From positions 5,446,255-5,510,254 of the forward strand of contig NC_091134.1 of the NCBI RefSeq assembly GCF_041381155.1: a DNA stretch of 64,000 nt, read 5' to 3'. The notes below the pieces were generated by a model. The model searched no databases and was not told where the DNA came from. It saw nothing but the letters and a program-made list of their open reading frames with translations. This document shows, piece after piece, positions 23,900 through 36,659 of the stretch. Positions within the stretch are counted from its first letter, which is position 1. Each line of letters starts with the position of its first letter. The DNA is from Argopecten irradians. Its lineage: Eukaryota > Mollusca > Bivalvia > Pectinida > Pectinidae. Position numbers and translations under genes: made by a program.

Positions 23900-23905
23900 T
23901 TTATT
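23900..23905 (-). promoter_or_regulatory. Candidate poly(A) signal of the SLC6 gene
   Basis: TTTATT on the plus strand, AATAAA on the minus strand, about 165 bases after the SLC6 stop codon. Position is plausible; no other support. Confidence 0.4.
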
Positions 23906-24068
23906 TTAGTAACATGTAAAACAAAAAGGAATCGTGATATTATATCTGTTTTTCACAAGTTCTGATAAATCAACTATTATTAGGCAGATCTCAACATACA
24001 GAACGACTGCTTATCAAAAAAATAATATTTTAAGGTTGTCAAAATATTTCAGTGTATTCATAAATGAA

Positions 24069-27000
24069 TCATAATAAACTATCGGCGTTTTGTTCTTGTT
24101 GATCTAGTCGCAAATTCTTTGTCCATTCAGGTAAGGGCATAATGGATCGAAGAAACCTCTGAAACAACAAACATTTTTTTTTATAAAATAAGATAGCACT
24201 AATGGGTCCAAACGTTGATATAACATATGTATTATTCGTTAGGTGTATCAATTCAATAACATATGTAAATCTAACAAAATGTATTCCTTGGTTCCTCTCT
24301 GCTTGCCAAATTGAAAATTAAAAAATGTAATTAACTTCATAGGAACAATTTCAAAGTATCCTTATGACAAAATCGCAATGTGTTAATATCCGATCTGATT
24401 AAACCACCTATTATCATAACGTTTGATAAACCTCTATTGAACGGTTATAATAATGTGTATTCTAATCAGCATGTATCAATGCCATACCTGTCTGGCTCCT
24501 CCTTGTTGGTTAAGAAGAGTAAGTATTATATTTCCAACTAAAGGCAATAACGGCACAAGGGCGATAATCCATCCCACACCAATAGACCAGTACGGGTAGG
24601 GGGCGCCTCCGTATGTAACAGGCTTATGTTGGACCAGACTCATTATCCAGACAACCTTAAAACATTCCAAATATGGTAATGTATCACTACTATTCTGTTG
24701 TAGAAAGTACACCAATCTGGATATTTAATATACCACGTTTTAAACTTACTTCGTCTACCATTCTATCAAACGTATTTCAGTAAAGCTCGCTCATACAATA
24801 TATACTTCACAAACAAATGTGTAGTGATTTCGAATGTGATCTCTGGCAGATATGTAATTTCTGGTCTTGAGAAAGTATAAACACACAAAATTGACAATAA
24901 TATGGTAATATAGTCGTAATAATATCACCTCAGGTCGCACGATACTGATAGAAGAAACGCCGGACGGGACTTTTGTTTTTGCACAGACAACTGATAAAGC
25001 TACAAAATCCGAACTATCGTTCTTTAGTTGTCAATAAATTTATGAATACACGATAAAATTATTATTTTAGATAACATTTTCACACATTACATACCAATAC
25101 ACAACCAGGTGTTATGAATCTCCAGAATACCTGCCAGAACTTCGGGATGGGATATCCGATCATAACAGATATATCCTCGCTTAAATTGCCAGATCCTACA
25201 AATAAATGGCATGATATAGATGATGCATTTATATTTACTATTATTAATGACATGATCAAAGCTGAGAGGATATCATACAAAATAACACCGAAAAAGAAAC
25301 AAATTAAATTTCCAGTTACTTTGTACCAAGGGTGCTATTTTCGCAAACTGTTTTCAAGATCATAACAAGAAGCTCATCTGACAACATTGGCAGCCATCAA
25401 ATAGGAAGAATTTTTTTTCTTCAACATGGTGACTTGACAAACATCTTGGATGCAAAACCAGACGATAATGATGTGTTTTTTGCCATGCTAAAGTTTCAGT
25501 GAGAATGGATATATTAATGTAATTGTTTATATTTGTAGTCCAATGTCTCTCTGCAAAATGTCAAAAGTTTACGTTGGTAATGTATACGTGGCATAGGAGT
25601 TTTAAATAAACCAAATCTCTAGTAGTATGCGGTATCTGCCGGTTTTGGTGTACATGACTCAGTATGGTACATGTGCTATTATGCAAAGCCAACAACAGGT
25701 ATCCCAGCGGATTGTTTCACTGTGCATACCTGTACAGTATTGTTTATATTATGGACAGGTGCATGATCAGCAGATGCTATCAAAAGTTTGCCAACTTACA
25801 CATATATTTCTGATACAATAGTCCTACATTATAAATCTACTGGCATTCATAAAGATGTCTTCATGACAGTGGACATAATACCTGACTGTTAAAATTATTT
25901 GATTTAAAATGAACAAATGACTCTATTTTAACATATTTAATTTGTCAGATGTGTTGTCAGATCATCAGTACTCACCAAACACATATCTAATAGAGTTTAA
26001 AGTATTTCTTGATTTCTCTGTAAATGATGTTTTAAAATCATGGTTTCTTACACTGTTTACCATATTAACATTCTGTATAATTACAGGCTGTGTTGAAAGA
26101 TACACTGGCAGTGGATGAACATACTTGATATCCGAGTTTATAATTTTTGTAGTTTAAAAGTCATTTTATTTCAATAAATTGATTGCTTCGAAAGTCGGCT
26201 TTTCAGATATATTTCAAAATTAAAGTTTGGGACTCAATACAATAAGAAAATAAATACCATCAAGGAACGTTATACAAAATACGGTTTTGTATATTTTAGT
26301 CGCCCTGAGATATCTTATTATCATATATTTCTTAAAACAAAATGCATGCGCCTGTGGCTCAAACTGCTAAAACAGTAGCTGCAACATTGTAGCTCAAAGG
26401 ACTTTAAGACAGAAAATGGTGTCGTCTTTAGAGCTACTATTGGTGCCTATTTCTGCTAATGGAGTAAAGTAATGACTATGCAAACCATTATAAAACGTTT
26501 GTTTGCATTTTATCGTACTTGTTTGATATCGCTTACCTACTAGGCAATAAAACTGAACTACATGAAAAATCAGATTCTCATCGAGGCATTATTTTTTTAC
26601 ATAATACAATATGAAGGTCTTTATGAAGGGAATTTATACGGCAAGCCCACAAATTGTGAATTTGACGTCGTGTGAGCGGTACTGTTGGTATTAAGAATGG
26701 TAGTTATGTTTGTTTTGGACAAAAATAATATGTAAATGTTTGTATACGCATAAAATAATTGGAAACCTTCAAAAAAGTATAGAAAACTGTGCCCAAGTGA
26801 TTTCCGGAGGCAGTGCTCCACTACGACACATAGGGACCAATTCGTACCCGGCTGAAAAGTATAATTCATAGGCCGGGTACGTATATTCGTTCCAGCTAAA
26901 CAGTTGTTTAATCCTTACGGGACTTCGGAGAATACGATGGTTTAATAAAATATGATGTTAGTAAAGATGTCCCTTACCGTAGAGCCAGGCTAGAACAGAG

Positions 27001-30000
27001 GACTCCAGGAAGACGATTAACAACAAGGACACACTGGCTATGTACCAATCAAACAACTGTAATATGTACATCCCGCCCTGGTCAAGAAGGTAAGCAAATT
27101 TATAAAAAATATATGTAATTGTCATCTTAAGTCAATTTTACAATTTCTATTTATATAAAAAAAACTTCTACATCTGTGTATCTGTTTACAATGTTGATGA
27201 TATCAATAATGTATCTTGTTATATGAATACAGATTTAGTCAATTTTATTATCAACACCTGTTTCAGAAATATTGATTTGATTTAATTAACTTGATCATTT
27301 CAGTAGCTAGAATTTGCTTTAAGAAATGGATTCTTCGTGTAATAATTCATGATATTTGTTATACTAATGAAATCACTTGTATGACAATACTTTTATTATC
27401 GAGTCCTGCAGTTAGGACGTAACCACTCTTTCCTATCGCTTCTTTTATCATGAAAGTTTTCGTTCTTATCAACCGTTTTCTCCTAATATCTTCTCACGTG
27501 TTTTCCTAATGCTGGCGTGTAGACTCTAAGTATTTGCTGCTGCTTCTCGGCACTCAGTATACAGGTAATTTTTTGTTTGTTTTCAATATATCATGACCGA
27601 GTGGAATGCCATTTTGGTTGTATTTCATACAGTATTTCAGCAATATCAACAATGTCAACAGAAATTCACGATGTCTTCTGGGAACGTAAACTCACATTAA
27701 AACTCTGTTATTTCCTAGGAGGGGAATACAGACCCTCAACCAAATAGAAGAATGACTCAGGGGTCACTGAAAATCTTACCTGATATACAAACGGAATCCC
27801 AAATATAAATGTCACCGAACACACGGCTGCAGACGTCCATGATACTCTGGAGCGAAACAGTTTCGGGTTGATGTCAGCAAGTGAGCCCGTCAAAACCTGT
27901 ACCATCACGATCTATCAACATAAACATCAAAACCTGTACCATCACAATCTATCGATAGAAAGCTATATTGTCTATCTTGTCGATTTACTACCACGTTTAA
28001 GATGATCATAGCATTACTAATAGACACAGTGAAGTTTTTCAAGATTTTTGCGAAAGGATACATGCCTAATTTTGTTGTCATATTCGAAATCACAGATACA
28101 AGCATAATTGAAAGACTGACTTGTATAATACTGACCCTACTATCCAATCCTACTACCAGAAGAGTTAGGAAAAATAGACTCGACCATATTTGTGGAAACG
28201 GTAGTGTAGAAAGCGCTTCTGGGAATATCATAAAGGCAATACCTGGACCTTGTAATAAAAGGAAATAAGGCATTCTGTTAATCCAAATAATTCAAGAATT
28301 CATTGGTTTAAGCGTAGTATGAAGCTCTATTGTTTGGGCTTGTTTACTTATGAACAGTAAATAAAACACTTTCCATTTCCGTACATCCATTAACAGACAA
28401 AATCGTCCGTCTAACTATATGTGTCAAAATAATCATACCACCATTTAGTAGTATATATGTAGTCTTTGTAGTTATATATAGTTATAAGGATAAATATAAA
28501 TGTACACTTTTATCGTTTTTAAGTTTAAGCCAACCAACCCAGCAGTCACCTCACACTGTCCGTCAGTGAATATAGAGATGTGAAAGTATTATTCAGGATT
28601 TTCTTTAACATAAAAAATGTGTATACACAACATTAACTACCAGTTTTTGTATATATGGACTTTTATACATACCATCAGCCACAACATTTTTTATGTTTAA
28701 GTTAAATGTGGTGGACATGTATCCAAGGGTAACAAAGATAACACAGCCAGCAAACAGACTCGTGAACGCATCAACAGCAGGAACTATCATGGCGTCTCTG
28801 GAATTAAAACCAATTACATTTCGTTTATTATTATTTGAAAATGAAAAATGAAACTACGATCACATTTTTACAAATCGGTGAGAATTGAAATGGAAGACAT
28901 TGTGTTATCTTCAACTATAAGAAAGAAATATCTGGTACATCACATCCTCCAACATCACGCACAATAAGCATACACACACTAGATGACAAATTGACCATAC
29001 TAAGTTGTCGTATGGTAATTTTAATCATATATTTATAAATGGCGTCCATATTTTAGCGGAAGTAACTAACGGAAATGCAAATAAATTAAGATATGTACAA
29101 AATCATACCATAACAAGTGTTCCATCTTTGAAAATTAAGTTGATAACTTTTGTTTACATCCAAAAATTCCAAAAGTTGAAAAAAAGATGAGTTTACGAAC
29201 CTTTTATCTCACTAAGTATAATGTTGTCAGCTTGAAATGATAAAACCAACACAACACATTTCACTCCGTGTGCTATTATTAGAAAGGTAGAAATTCAAAA
29301 CAAGTCTTTTTAATTACTCCCCCACTCCCGCCCCAATTTACCGATATATATTGTGATGGAATTTGTTGTGACTAGCCAGTATGATATGGTCAGCTGTGCC
29401 AAATCCCATGGAAAATATAACTTGGCTAGCAGCGTCGTACCAAACCTGTAAAATGGCGAAAGTTAATGACGATATATATCATGATTCGCAGATATTCTAT
29501 AATTTTACTTCATCAGATATTATCGCCAATATATTTGTTCATCATTACATCTGTCTGTGTAGCATCCACATCTTATCGATATCTTAATTGAGATACGAAC
29601 GGGATTAAGACGATAAGCCATTATTATTAAAATGGATTTTTATGTAATAATAATTACCGAAGGACGAAGCAACTCTTCCCACCTAGGGATGAAATAATAT
29701 TTCAGTCCTGTCCATGCTCCGTCTAGTGTTAATCCACGAACCAGTAGAACGGTCAGAAATACGTAGGGAACAGTAGCGGCAACATACATTATCTAAAATA
29801 TATATAACATGTAAGAACAAAATAATTTACCAGAACAAAAAAAATTAAAAGTCTACAATAGGTGATATCAAGGTTAAACAACAACGAAATGTTCAAACAA
29901 TTCATAAAATATATGAAGAAGCGTTGACGTTCATGTATACGATATATATAATGGTTTACTTTTTGGAAAAACCTTTCATGTCAACATCGGATGCTAAAAC

Positions 30001-33000
30001 TTGACAAAAAGTGTTGTGTTCAATTTTCCTTACCTATGCTGTTGTCGAGTATGTATCGTCTTTACTTACTTTTCCCGATAACTTGATCCCCTTGAAGACA
30101 CAGAAGAACAGAATGACACACACACCAAGGTTACATAAAAGTAATTGCCAGCGAATTCCTCCCATTGTCTCTATACCATCAGTTAATTGAAGGACATTGT
30201 TTCTACAAATCATCATCATAACATTATCATATCATCGTCAGCATTATCCCGATTGAAATATCCTATCATGTATTTTATTAGACATGTAGCAAAAATAACC
30301 AGTGTGCACAAAACACGACCGTTAAATATAAGAAACGTAGACTTACGTCCAAAACTCCTCTGTTGCAGTCTTGCTGTCCTCTAAAGGTATGGTCGCATTT
30401 GTCCCGTTGCTTGGTCCAATAGAAACCGATTTATTGTAAAGAGTATCACTTCCGGTTCCGGTCAGAGATGTACGGGAGTAGCAATTTGCTGTGTTCCAAG
30501 TGTTATCACAGTTGCTCCATGGGAGGCGTAGGGAGAAACAGTGGACGAAGTAATACAAGGTCCAGGCTATAATGACGTTGTAGTATAGAGCAATAACCGT
30601 GTTGGTCAAAATCATGGCATACCCAACACCTGTTAATTGAATATCAGCAATCAATTGGTTCACCAATCTATAGTCTCCTGTAATATGTCATCAATATAGT
30701 CTCCTGTATTATGTCACCAATCTACAGTCTCCTGTATTATGTCATCAATCTACAGTCTCCTGTATTAAGTCATCAATCTACAGTCTCCTGTATTATGTCA
30801 TCAATCTTCAGTCACCTGTACTATGTCATCAATCTTCAGTCTCCTGTACTATGTCATCAATCTACAGTCTCCTGTATTATATCATCAATCTACAGTCTCC
30901 TGTATTATGTCATCAATCTTCAGTCACCTGTATTATGTCATCAATCAACAATCTCCTGTATTATGTCATCAATCTACAGTCTCCTGTATTATGTCATCAA
31001 TCTACAGTCTCCTGTATTATGTCATCAATCTACAGTCTCCTGTATTATGTCATCAATCTACAGTCTCCTGTATTATGTCATCAATCTACAGTCTCCTGTA
31101 TTATGTCATCAATCTACAGTCTCCTGTATTATGTCATCAATTTACAGTCTCCTGTATTATGTCATCAATCTACAGTCTCCTGTATTATGTCATCAATCTA
31201 CAGTCTCCTGTATTATGTCATCAATCTACAGTCTCCTGTATTATGTCATCAATCTACAGTCTCTTGTATTATGTCATCAATCTACAGTCTCCTGTATTAT
31301 GTCATCAATCTTACAGTCTCCTGTCAATCTACATGTCATCAATCTCCTGTATTATGCATCAATCCTGTATTTATGTCATCATCAATCTACAGTCTCCTGT
31401 ATTATGTCATCAATCTACAGTCTCCTGTATTATGTCATCAATTTACAGTCTCCTGTATTATGTCATCAATCTACAGTCTCCTGTATTATGTCATCAATCT
31501 TCAGTCTCCTGTATTATGTCATCAATCTCATCAATCTTCAGTCTCCTGTATTTATGTCATCAGTCATAATCTATTCAGTCTCCTGTACTATGTCATCAAT
31601 CTACAGTCTCCTGTATTATGTCATCAATCTACAGTCTCCTGTCTCTGTATTATGTCATCAATCTACAATCTCTGTATTATGTCATCTCATGTCATCGATC
31701 TACAGTCTCCTGTATTATGTCATCAATCTTCAGTCTCCTGTATTATGTCATCAATCTACAGTCTCCTGTATTATGTCATCAATCTACAGTCTCCTGTATT
31801 ATGTCATCAATCTACAGTCTCCTGTATTATGTCATCAATCTACAGTCTCCTGTATTATGTCATCAATCTACAGTCTCCTGTATTATGTCATCAATCTACA
31901 GTCTCCTGTATTATGTCATCAATCTACAGTCTCCTGTATTATGTCATCAATCTACAGTCTCCTGTATTATGTCATCAATCTACAGTCTCCTGTATTATGT
32001 CATCAATCTACAGTCTCCTGTATTATGTCATCAATCTACAGTCTCCTGCTGTCAGACATTGTGGTGTTTCGTTTATGATCCCCATCAATCTGCCGTATGT
32101 TGGCCGTTTAGTTGGTGTTGTTTGTTTGATTTTATTAGACATTGTGGCCTATTAACTCAATCTGCTAAGGTCGTTAGTCCAGGGCGGCCTCACATGTATG
32201 TGGTTGTGCTGTGTAACCACTATGTTTGGTGATACGGAGGTGCCGTTGTTTTGGGAGGACGTGTGTGACTGCAGTATATTCATGTAGTGTCTTATTGTAT
32301 AGTGAAGTGAAGTTTTGCCATTTTTACGGAGTCGCTATTTCACTGATTGAGCATGCCGCCTAAAAGGACACAAAACAAAACACATCCCCACCCGAGGTCC
32401 ACTTTATACTCTTGAAAACGGGCGAAACAGTCGTTCCCACGTCTCTGTAGGCCTGAGCGCTAAGCATTGAGCACGATCTACCACTTTTTATTGACTTTGG
32501 TGTGTCCGGCCTGACTAATCTCGATACGTTTTTCACGGTCCGCCCAAGGCTAAGTATTTTTACGCCATTTTTTTCTGTAATGGTTAATCACTTAATCTGT
32601 CTTTTGCAATAATAGCTTTTGTATAATTTGATGGTTTTAATGTGTTTGATAATGACTATTTCTATTCAATAATACAAATAATCCATGAAGTTGCAAATAT
32701 GTACCAGGCCAGGCAATGATACTTCATCAGATATTGGTTGCAACGTAAGACCGTAATAAGACGTAACACGCCGTATCACGTCGGGCTTTCAATCGCGTAC
32801 AAGCCGTGATGTGCCTTGACAGAACGTATCGAAACGGTTATCATCCACCTTGGCTTGCCGTCAAAACCTTGACAAAACGGCACAAAACGTGCAGCCAATC
32901 TGCATCAACCGTGATAAAACGTGGAAAAAACGCAACAGAACGTCACAAAACTTGAAATCACCGTTAGATTCCGTGAAACGTGCTTGCTGCCCGTTCCACC

Positions 33001-34774
33001 TCGGACCGTCTGGAAGTTTTGTTACGGCCTCGCACGCATTGTTACGTTTTGTTACGTCAATCCCGTTTTATGACGTCCTGTGGCGTTTACCATCTGTAAC
33101 GTGACTGCCGTGGCAAATTTTTTGACAGTTTAAAAATCTGGCACGGCATCCACGGTAATCACGACCGCTCACGTTTGTCTATCACGTCCTTCTGCGTTGT
33201 TCAAGTTGTCTCGCGGTCACCACGTTTTGTCCACGGTGGCCCGAAACGGGGCTGCCGTGGCCGCCGGGAACATAGTGTAAACCTAGCATTAGGTCATGTA
33301 AGGACGGCCTCCCATGTATGTTGTGTGCTGCGTGTATGGTGTACGAGGTGCGTGTTTTGGGAGACTGCGGTATATTCATGTTGTGTCTTCTTGTATAGTG
33401 GAACTGTTGCCCCTTTAAGAGTGCTATATCACTGAAGCATGCCGCTGAAGACACCAACCAACACATCCCACCCGGTCACATTATACTGACAACGGGCGAA
33501 CCAGTCGTCCCACTCCCTGTATGATGTGCGCTATGCAGGAGCAGAAACTACCACTTTTATAGACTTTGGTGTGTCCCGGCCTGGGAACAACCCAGAGCCT
33601 TTCTCACAGGGGCGAACGCTCAACTCAAGGCCAAAAGTAAGGCGGTGCTAAGGGGGGCATTAGGAAAGACAAAATCAGTTAGGAAGAAGAGAAAAGATTA
33701 GATCCTAAATTTAGTCGCCTTTTACGATCATGCAATAGGGGCAGCAGGTACAATTCTAACGCCCTACCTGCTATATGTAATATAAATAACAGTCTATATG
33801 ATATATATGTAATATAAATAGCAGTCTAAGCGGTATGTGTAACATAGATAACAGTCTACACGGTATATATGTAATATAAATACCGGTCTATACGGTATAT
33901 ATGTAATATAAATAACAGTCTATACGGTATATATGTAATATACATAAATGGGCACTATTTCATTTGGTAGATGAAATTAAATATTTAAGTTTGCCACTTC
34001 TACCAGAATTATTTTATATATGTGCTGTAGAAAGTATTCATACGTTATATGTTACCGTACCTTTAAAGAGGGGACAGCACATCCACGCCTTAGCTGGTCC
34101 ACTACTACAGTACTGGGGATAGGAGAACTGTAACAGGATCTGGGGGATCCCAATCATGGCTAGGAACAGGAAAAAGGGTACCAGGAAAGCTCCTGTTGGG
34201 AAATTGTAATCAATAAAATGTGAGTAGTTCATATTTTAAAGTAAATTGTAACCAATCTTATTATAACCAGTGACTTATCTTATAGAGCCTTCCATAAAAT
34301 TTGTATGCTTTGCTGAGAGTTTTGAGTTACAGAATGTTCTTAGAACTGGGCCCAGATTTGCAATAGACTATGAAGAGTAAAAGTGTAGAAGATATGATTT
34401 GAAACAGAAGATATTTCATTCATTGTTTAAAATATGGTATGGGTAAATATAATACATTAATGTAATAAACAATTGATTTACTTTTTTGTATGTGTAATTT
34501 GATGAAAAAATACAGACAAAAAGAATAACTACAATTTCAATTTAAATTTTGTTATTTTTGTAAAGCAGTAAATAAATATAAAAAATTCATGGATCATGGA
34601 ATTATGAACTAATTTTATTTATAACACAAAATACAATCACAATAATCTGCACATACCTCCGCCATTTTTATAGCATATATACGGAAACCTCCAGATATTT
34701 CCGAGTCCCACACTGACGCCAATACATGAAAACAGGAACTCCAACCCATTTTTCCAAGTCTCGCGCTCTTTCAT
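24069..34774 (-). CDS. SLC6-family Na+/Cl- dependent transporter, 13 exons
   Basis: Exons on the minus strand: 34657-34774 (from ATG), 34061-34192, 30347-30629, 30070-30202, 29658-29792, 29342-29445, 28673-28797, 28136-28248, 27780-27911, 26978-27077, 25095-25195, 24488-24655, 24069-24158. Phases agree and the sum is 1734 nt, 577 residues, close to the usual 600. Plasma-membrane cotransporter of amino acids or amines; substrate not determined. Landmarks: [10 protein letters not shown] (23-32, helix 1), [13 protein letters not shown] (helix 3), [15 protein letters not shown] (loop), [25 protein letters not shown] (helix 6), [37 protein letters not shown] and a short tail ending [12 protein letters not shown]. 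Oddity: helix 2 reads LLQFSYPQY where the family has LE...GQ. An upstream stop (TAA) precedes the chosen ATG in frame, but the exon could also be internal, since an acceptor-like CAG lies at 34787-34789. Confidence 0.88.
25196..26977 (-). other. SLC6 intron between the 100-bp and 101-bp exons
   Basis: 1.8 kb of AT-rich intron. Open frames at 25627-25821 and 26621-26869 have no recognisable domain. No mobile element family identified. Confidence 0.5.
30664..32047. repeat. 28-bp minisatellite in an SLC6 intron
   Basis: About 49 units of 28 bp (CCTGTATTATGTCATCAATC then TACAGTCT), nearly identical apart from short indels around 31300-31700. The 28-bp length is not a multiple of three, so all three plus-strand frames share one cycling peptide ([20 protein letters not shown]) and stay open for hundreds of codons; they are antisense to the transporter and not genes. 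The array starts about 35 bases upstream of the acceptor of the 283-bp exon, so the branch point region is close to or inside it. Confidence 0.95.
32140..32530 (-). mobile_element. SINE copy, diverged, reverse orientation
   Basis: Begins near the inverted tail GTTGTTTGTTTGATTTTATT and passes through GGCGGCCTCACATGTATGTG, TCACTGATTGAGCATGCCGC and ACCACTTTTTATTGACTTTG before fading at about 32530. It has many differences from the other copies, so it is one of the older ones. It lies in the largest SLC6 intron. Confidence 0.7.
32735..33285. other. CpG-rich block with ACGT-type clusters and rough dyad symmetry
   Basis: About 550 bp strikingly rich in CG dinucleotides and in ACG/CGT triplets, within an AT-rich intron. 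The left half favours AAAACG-type words (ACGTCACAAAACTT at about 32940) and the right half their complements (AAGTTTTGTTACGG at about 33012), giving an imperfect fold-back structure. Open frames inside have no domain. It is flanked on both sides by SINE copies in the same orientation. Probably an inserted, possibly palindromic, element; class unknown. Confidence 0.5.
33286..33777 (-). mobile_element. SINE copy, nearly full length, reverse orientation
   Basis: Runs from GTCATGTAAGGACGGCCTCC through GCATGCCGCTGAAGACACC, CCGGTCACATTATACTGACA, GGTGTGTCCCGGCCTGGGAA and GGGGCGAACGCTCAACTCAA to ACGCCCTACCTGC. It lacks the CAAA tail on the left, where the CpG-rich block adjoins. The frames 33175-33466 are shadows of this copy. 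Confidence 0.85.
33778..33945. repeat. 33-bp tandem repeat, about 5 units
   Basis: Units of about 33 bp built on GGTATATATGTAATATAAAT then AACAGTCTATAC, with several point differences. It directly follows the SINE copy and lies about 115 bases upstream (in transcript sense downstream) of the 132-bp SLC6 exon. Confidence 0.8.
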
Positions 34775-34786
34775 TGTTACTGTCGC

Positions 34787-35030
34787 CTGAAGATTTTATA
34801 TCACTGTAGATGGCCAAAATGAAATATTTATTTATGTAGAACCTAGTAATAATTCAAGATTAATCGTAAAGTTATATGTCCGTTCACTTACGTAACAAAC
34901 TGATTGATGTAAATTCTACACACTTCATCGACAATATGTTTACATTCCTTCAAATGATATGCAACTCCAATGTAATACACTCGAAATAAAATCCATACAT
35001 TTGATGATTTATTTAGTTTCTATTATTTTA
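34787..35030. other. Sequence upstream of the first recognised SLC6 exon
   Basis: No further SLC6 exon recognised. If the ATG at 34774 is the true start, this would be 5' UTR, intron or promoter; no core promoter element is evident. Confidence 0.35.
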
Positions 35031-35034
35031 TGCA

Positions 35035-35432
35035 GAAGACACTCCAAACACACAATTAATACGCACAACACATCGCATACATGGGAGACCGTCCTTACAT
35101 GACCCTGGTGGTTGATAGGACGTAAATTAAATCAATCAAACAAACCAAATAAGCACCCATTAGTATTATAGCGACAACGGACAAACCAGTCGTCCCTTTC
35201 CCTTTATGCTGAACGCTAAGCAGGAGCTGAAACTACCACTTTTATATTCGATGGTGTGTCTCGGCCAGGGGACAGAACCAAGAGCCTTCCTCTGAGGGCG
35301 AGCGCTTAATTAAAGCCACAATTGCGGTAGTATCAAAGGAAAGGTTCAGACGAAAAAAATGCATCAAAATTAGTTGTCTTTTACGAGATCATGCAATGGG
35401 GGCAACAGGTACAATTCTAACGCCTTAACTGC
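35035..35432. mobile_element. Composite SINE: forward tail piece joined to a reverse head piece
   Basis: At 35035-35140 lies the forward 3' end of the SINE family (CATACATGGGAGACCGTCCT to AATCAATCAAACAAACCAAA). At about 35155-35432 lies a reverse-orientation head piece (ACCACTTTTATATTCGATGG, GGTGTGTCTCGGCCAGGGGA, ending ACGCCTTAACTGCA). Same head-to-head rearrangement style as at 21.3 kb and 38.4 kb. Confidence 0.7.
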
Positions 35433-35479
35433 ATTGCAGAAAAAAGTATCCAACGATATTATAAAAAGTCATTAGCAAG

Positions 35480-35955
35480 TTTACAAAACATTTGTGGCAT
35501 ATTACCATGACAATCTCAGTGTTTGGGACCACCTAGCCTTCTAACACATCGGATAATGGTCTCCAACATTATTGTGAAATGTCAGTAAGCTTTATTACTG
35601 AGACAGGGGAGTTATACGTACAATTGGTTTCAAAGAAATATTAAGCTGAAAGAGGCACACACTGCAGATCCTAAAATATACCAATGAATGCTTGCATACC
35701 AAATAAAAGGTGCATGGACCTTGGTCATCATACAGAATTTCACAAATCTGCCATACTTGGGAGTCAAGACGATTTTTGACATTTTTTAACAATTTGGCCT
35801 CTGGGGAGTAGGGACCATAACATTTACAAAGTTTGTGTAAAATATCAGTGAATATACTTCAGTAGTTTTGGAGAGGAAGACGAAAATGTAAATCGATTAC
35901 GGACACGACGCACATCGACAGACAAAAGACAATTAGAATAGGTCACTTGAGCTAG
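35480..35955 (-). repeat. Diverged dispersed repeat of the tandem-core (pearl-like) type
   Basis: Read on the minus strand it begins AGCTCAAGTGACCTATTCTA, then TTGTCTTTTGTCTGTCGATG and GCGTCGTGTCCG, the leader style seen at 60.84 kb and 8.6 kb. It lacks an obvious tandem core. No coding potential beyond chance frames. Confidence 0.5.
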
Positions 35956-36150
35956 AATTAGCGACGTACAAAAATGATATACCCTAGGACTTATAACGCT
36001 GTCAGATTTAGAATGCATTATAATTTATGTTTTGTCCTTGTAGTGATAGTTTTATGTAAAACTTACACATCTAAGATAACAAATGTTGTTGTCTGTGATA
36101 TTACCAAGCTTTGAATATTGTATTTTGAAAAAGAAATAGACTGTTATATA

Positions 36151-36645
36151 AGACTCTTTCATACGTTGATATGAAGGATAGGGATATTCTACCCAAGGTT
36201 CACAAAATGTAGTAAAACCCTAGGCTTGCCGAGGGTTTTGCAACATTTTGTGATCCCGAGGGTAGAATATCCCTATCCTTCATATCAACTTATGAAAGAG
36301 TATTTTTCTTTCATACCTCGACGTTTTATTGCAATTTTACACCTATAATATCTCACCATTTTGAAACAAATTCGAAGAAATCCACGGCTGAAAAACAATT
36401 TTTATACATGAAAAATTACTTGATATTTTCAACAAAAATTCCGTTGTTTGCATCTTTTATAACAAAACCAGTCAAGATTGTGAGAAAAATGTAACAATTT
36501 TACCGAAGAAATAGATTTTTTGTTGACGCCGTGACGTCACGAGGCTTTATTGTTGTATTGGTAGCCATGCAATACAGCCTCAGGCGGCATGAGTGTATTG
36601 CCCTAGACCAGCCAGTATTACACCCGTAGGTATGAGAGAAAGTGG
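36151..36645 (-). mobile_element. Second copy of the inverted-repeat MITE
   Basis: Reverse-orientation relative of the element at 15051-15725. It carries AGACTCTTTCATACG at the left edge and, read inward from the right edge, CCACTTTCTCTCATACC. Inside is a perfect-looking stem: GATATGAAGGATAGGGATAT with its complement at about 36259-36283, bracketing a single pair of the CTCGGCAAG-type unit. Flanks GTTATATA and GTTATTGA may be a worn target duplication. Confidence 0.65.
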
Positions 36646-36659
36646 GTTATTGACAGTAC

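Larger units (their letters stand above)
20441..24068. other. Spacer between the SLC6 duplicate and the intact SLC6 gene
   Basis: AT-rich, no exon of the transporter or of any other gene recognised. Open frames near 22231-22649 and 23411-23599 show no domain. The only identifiable content is the fold-back SINE pair at 21268-21525. Confidence 0.5.

Noticed and set aside
30711-32232. Plus-strand open frames of 204-455 codons with [20 protein letters not shown] repeats
   Set aside because: Pure translation of the 28-bp minisatellite; the same peptide cycles through all three frames and it is antisense within an SLC6 intron.
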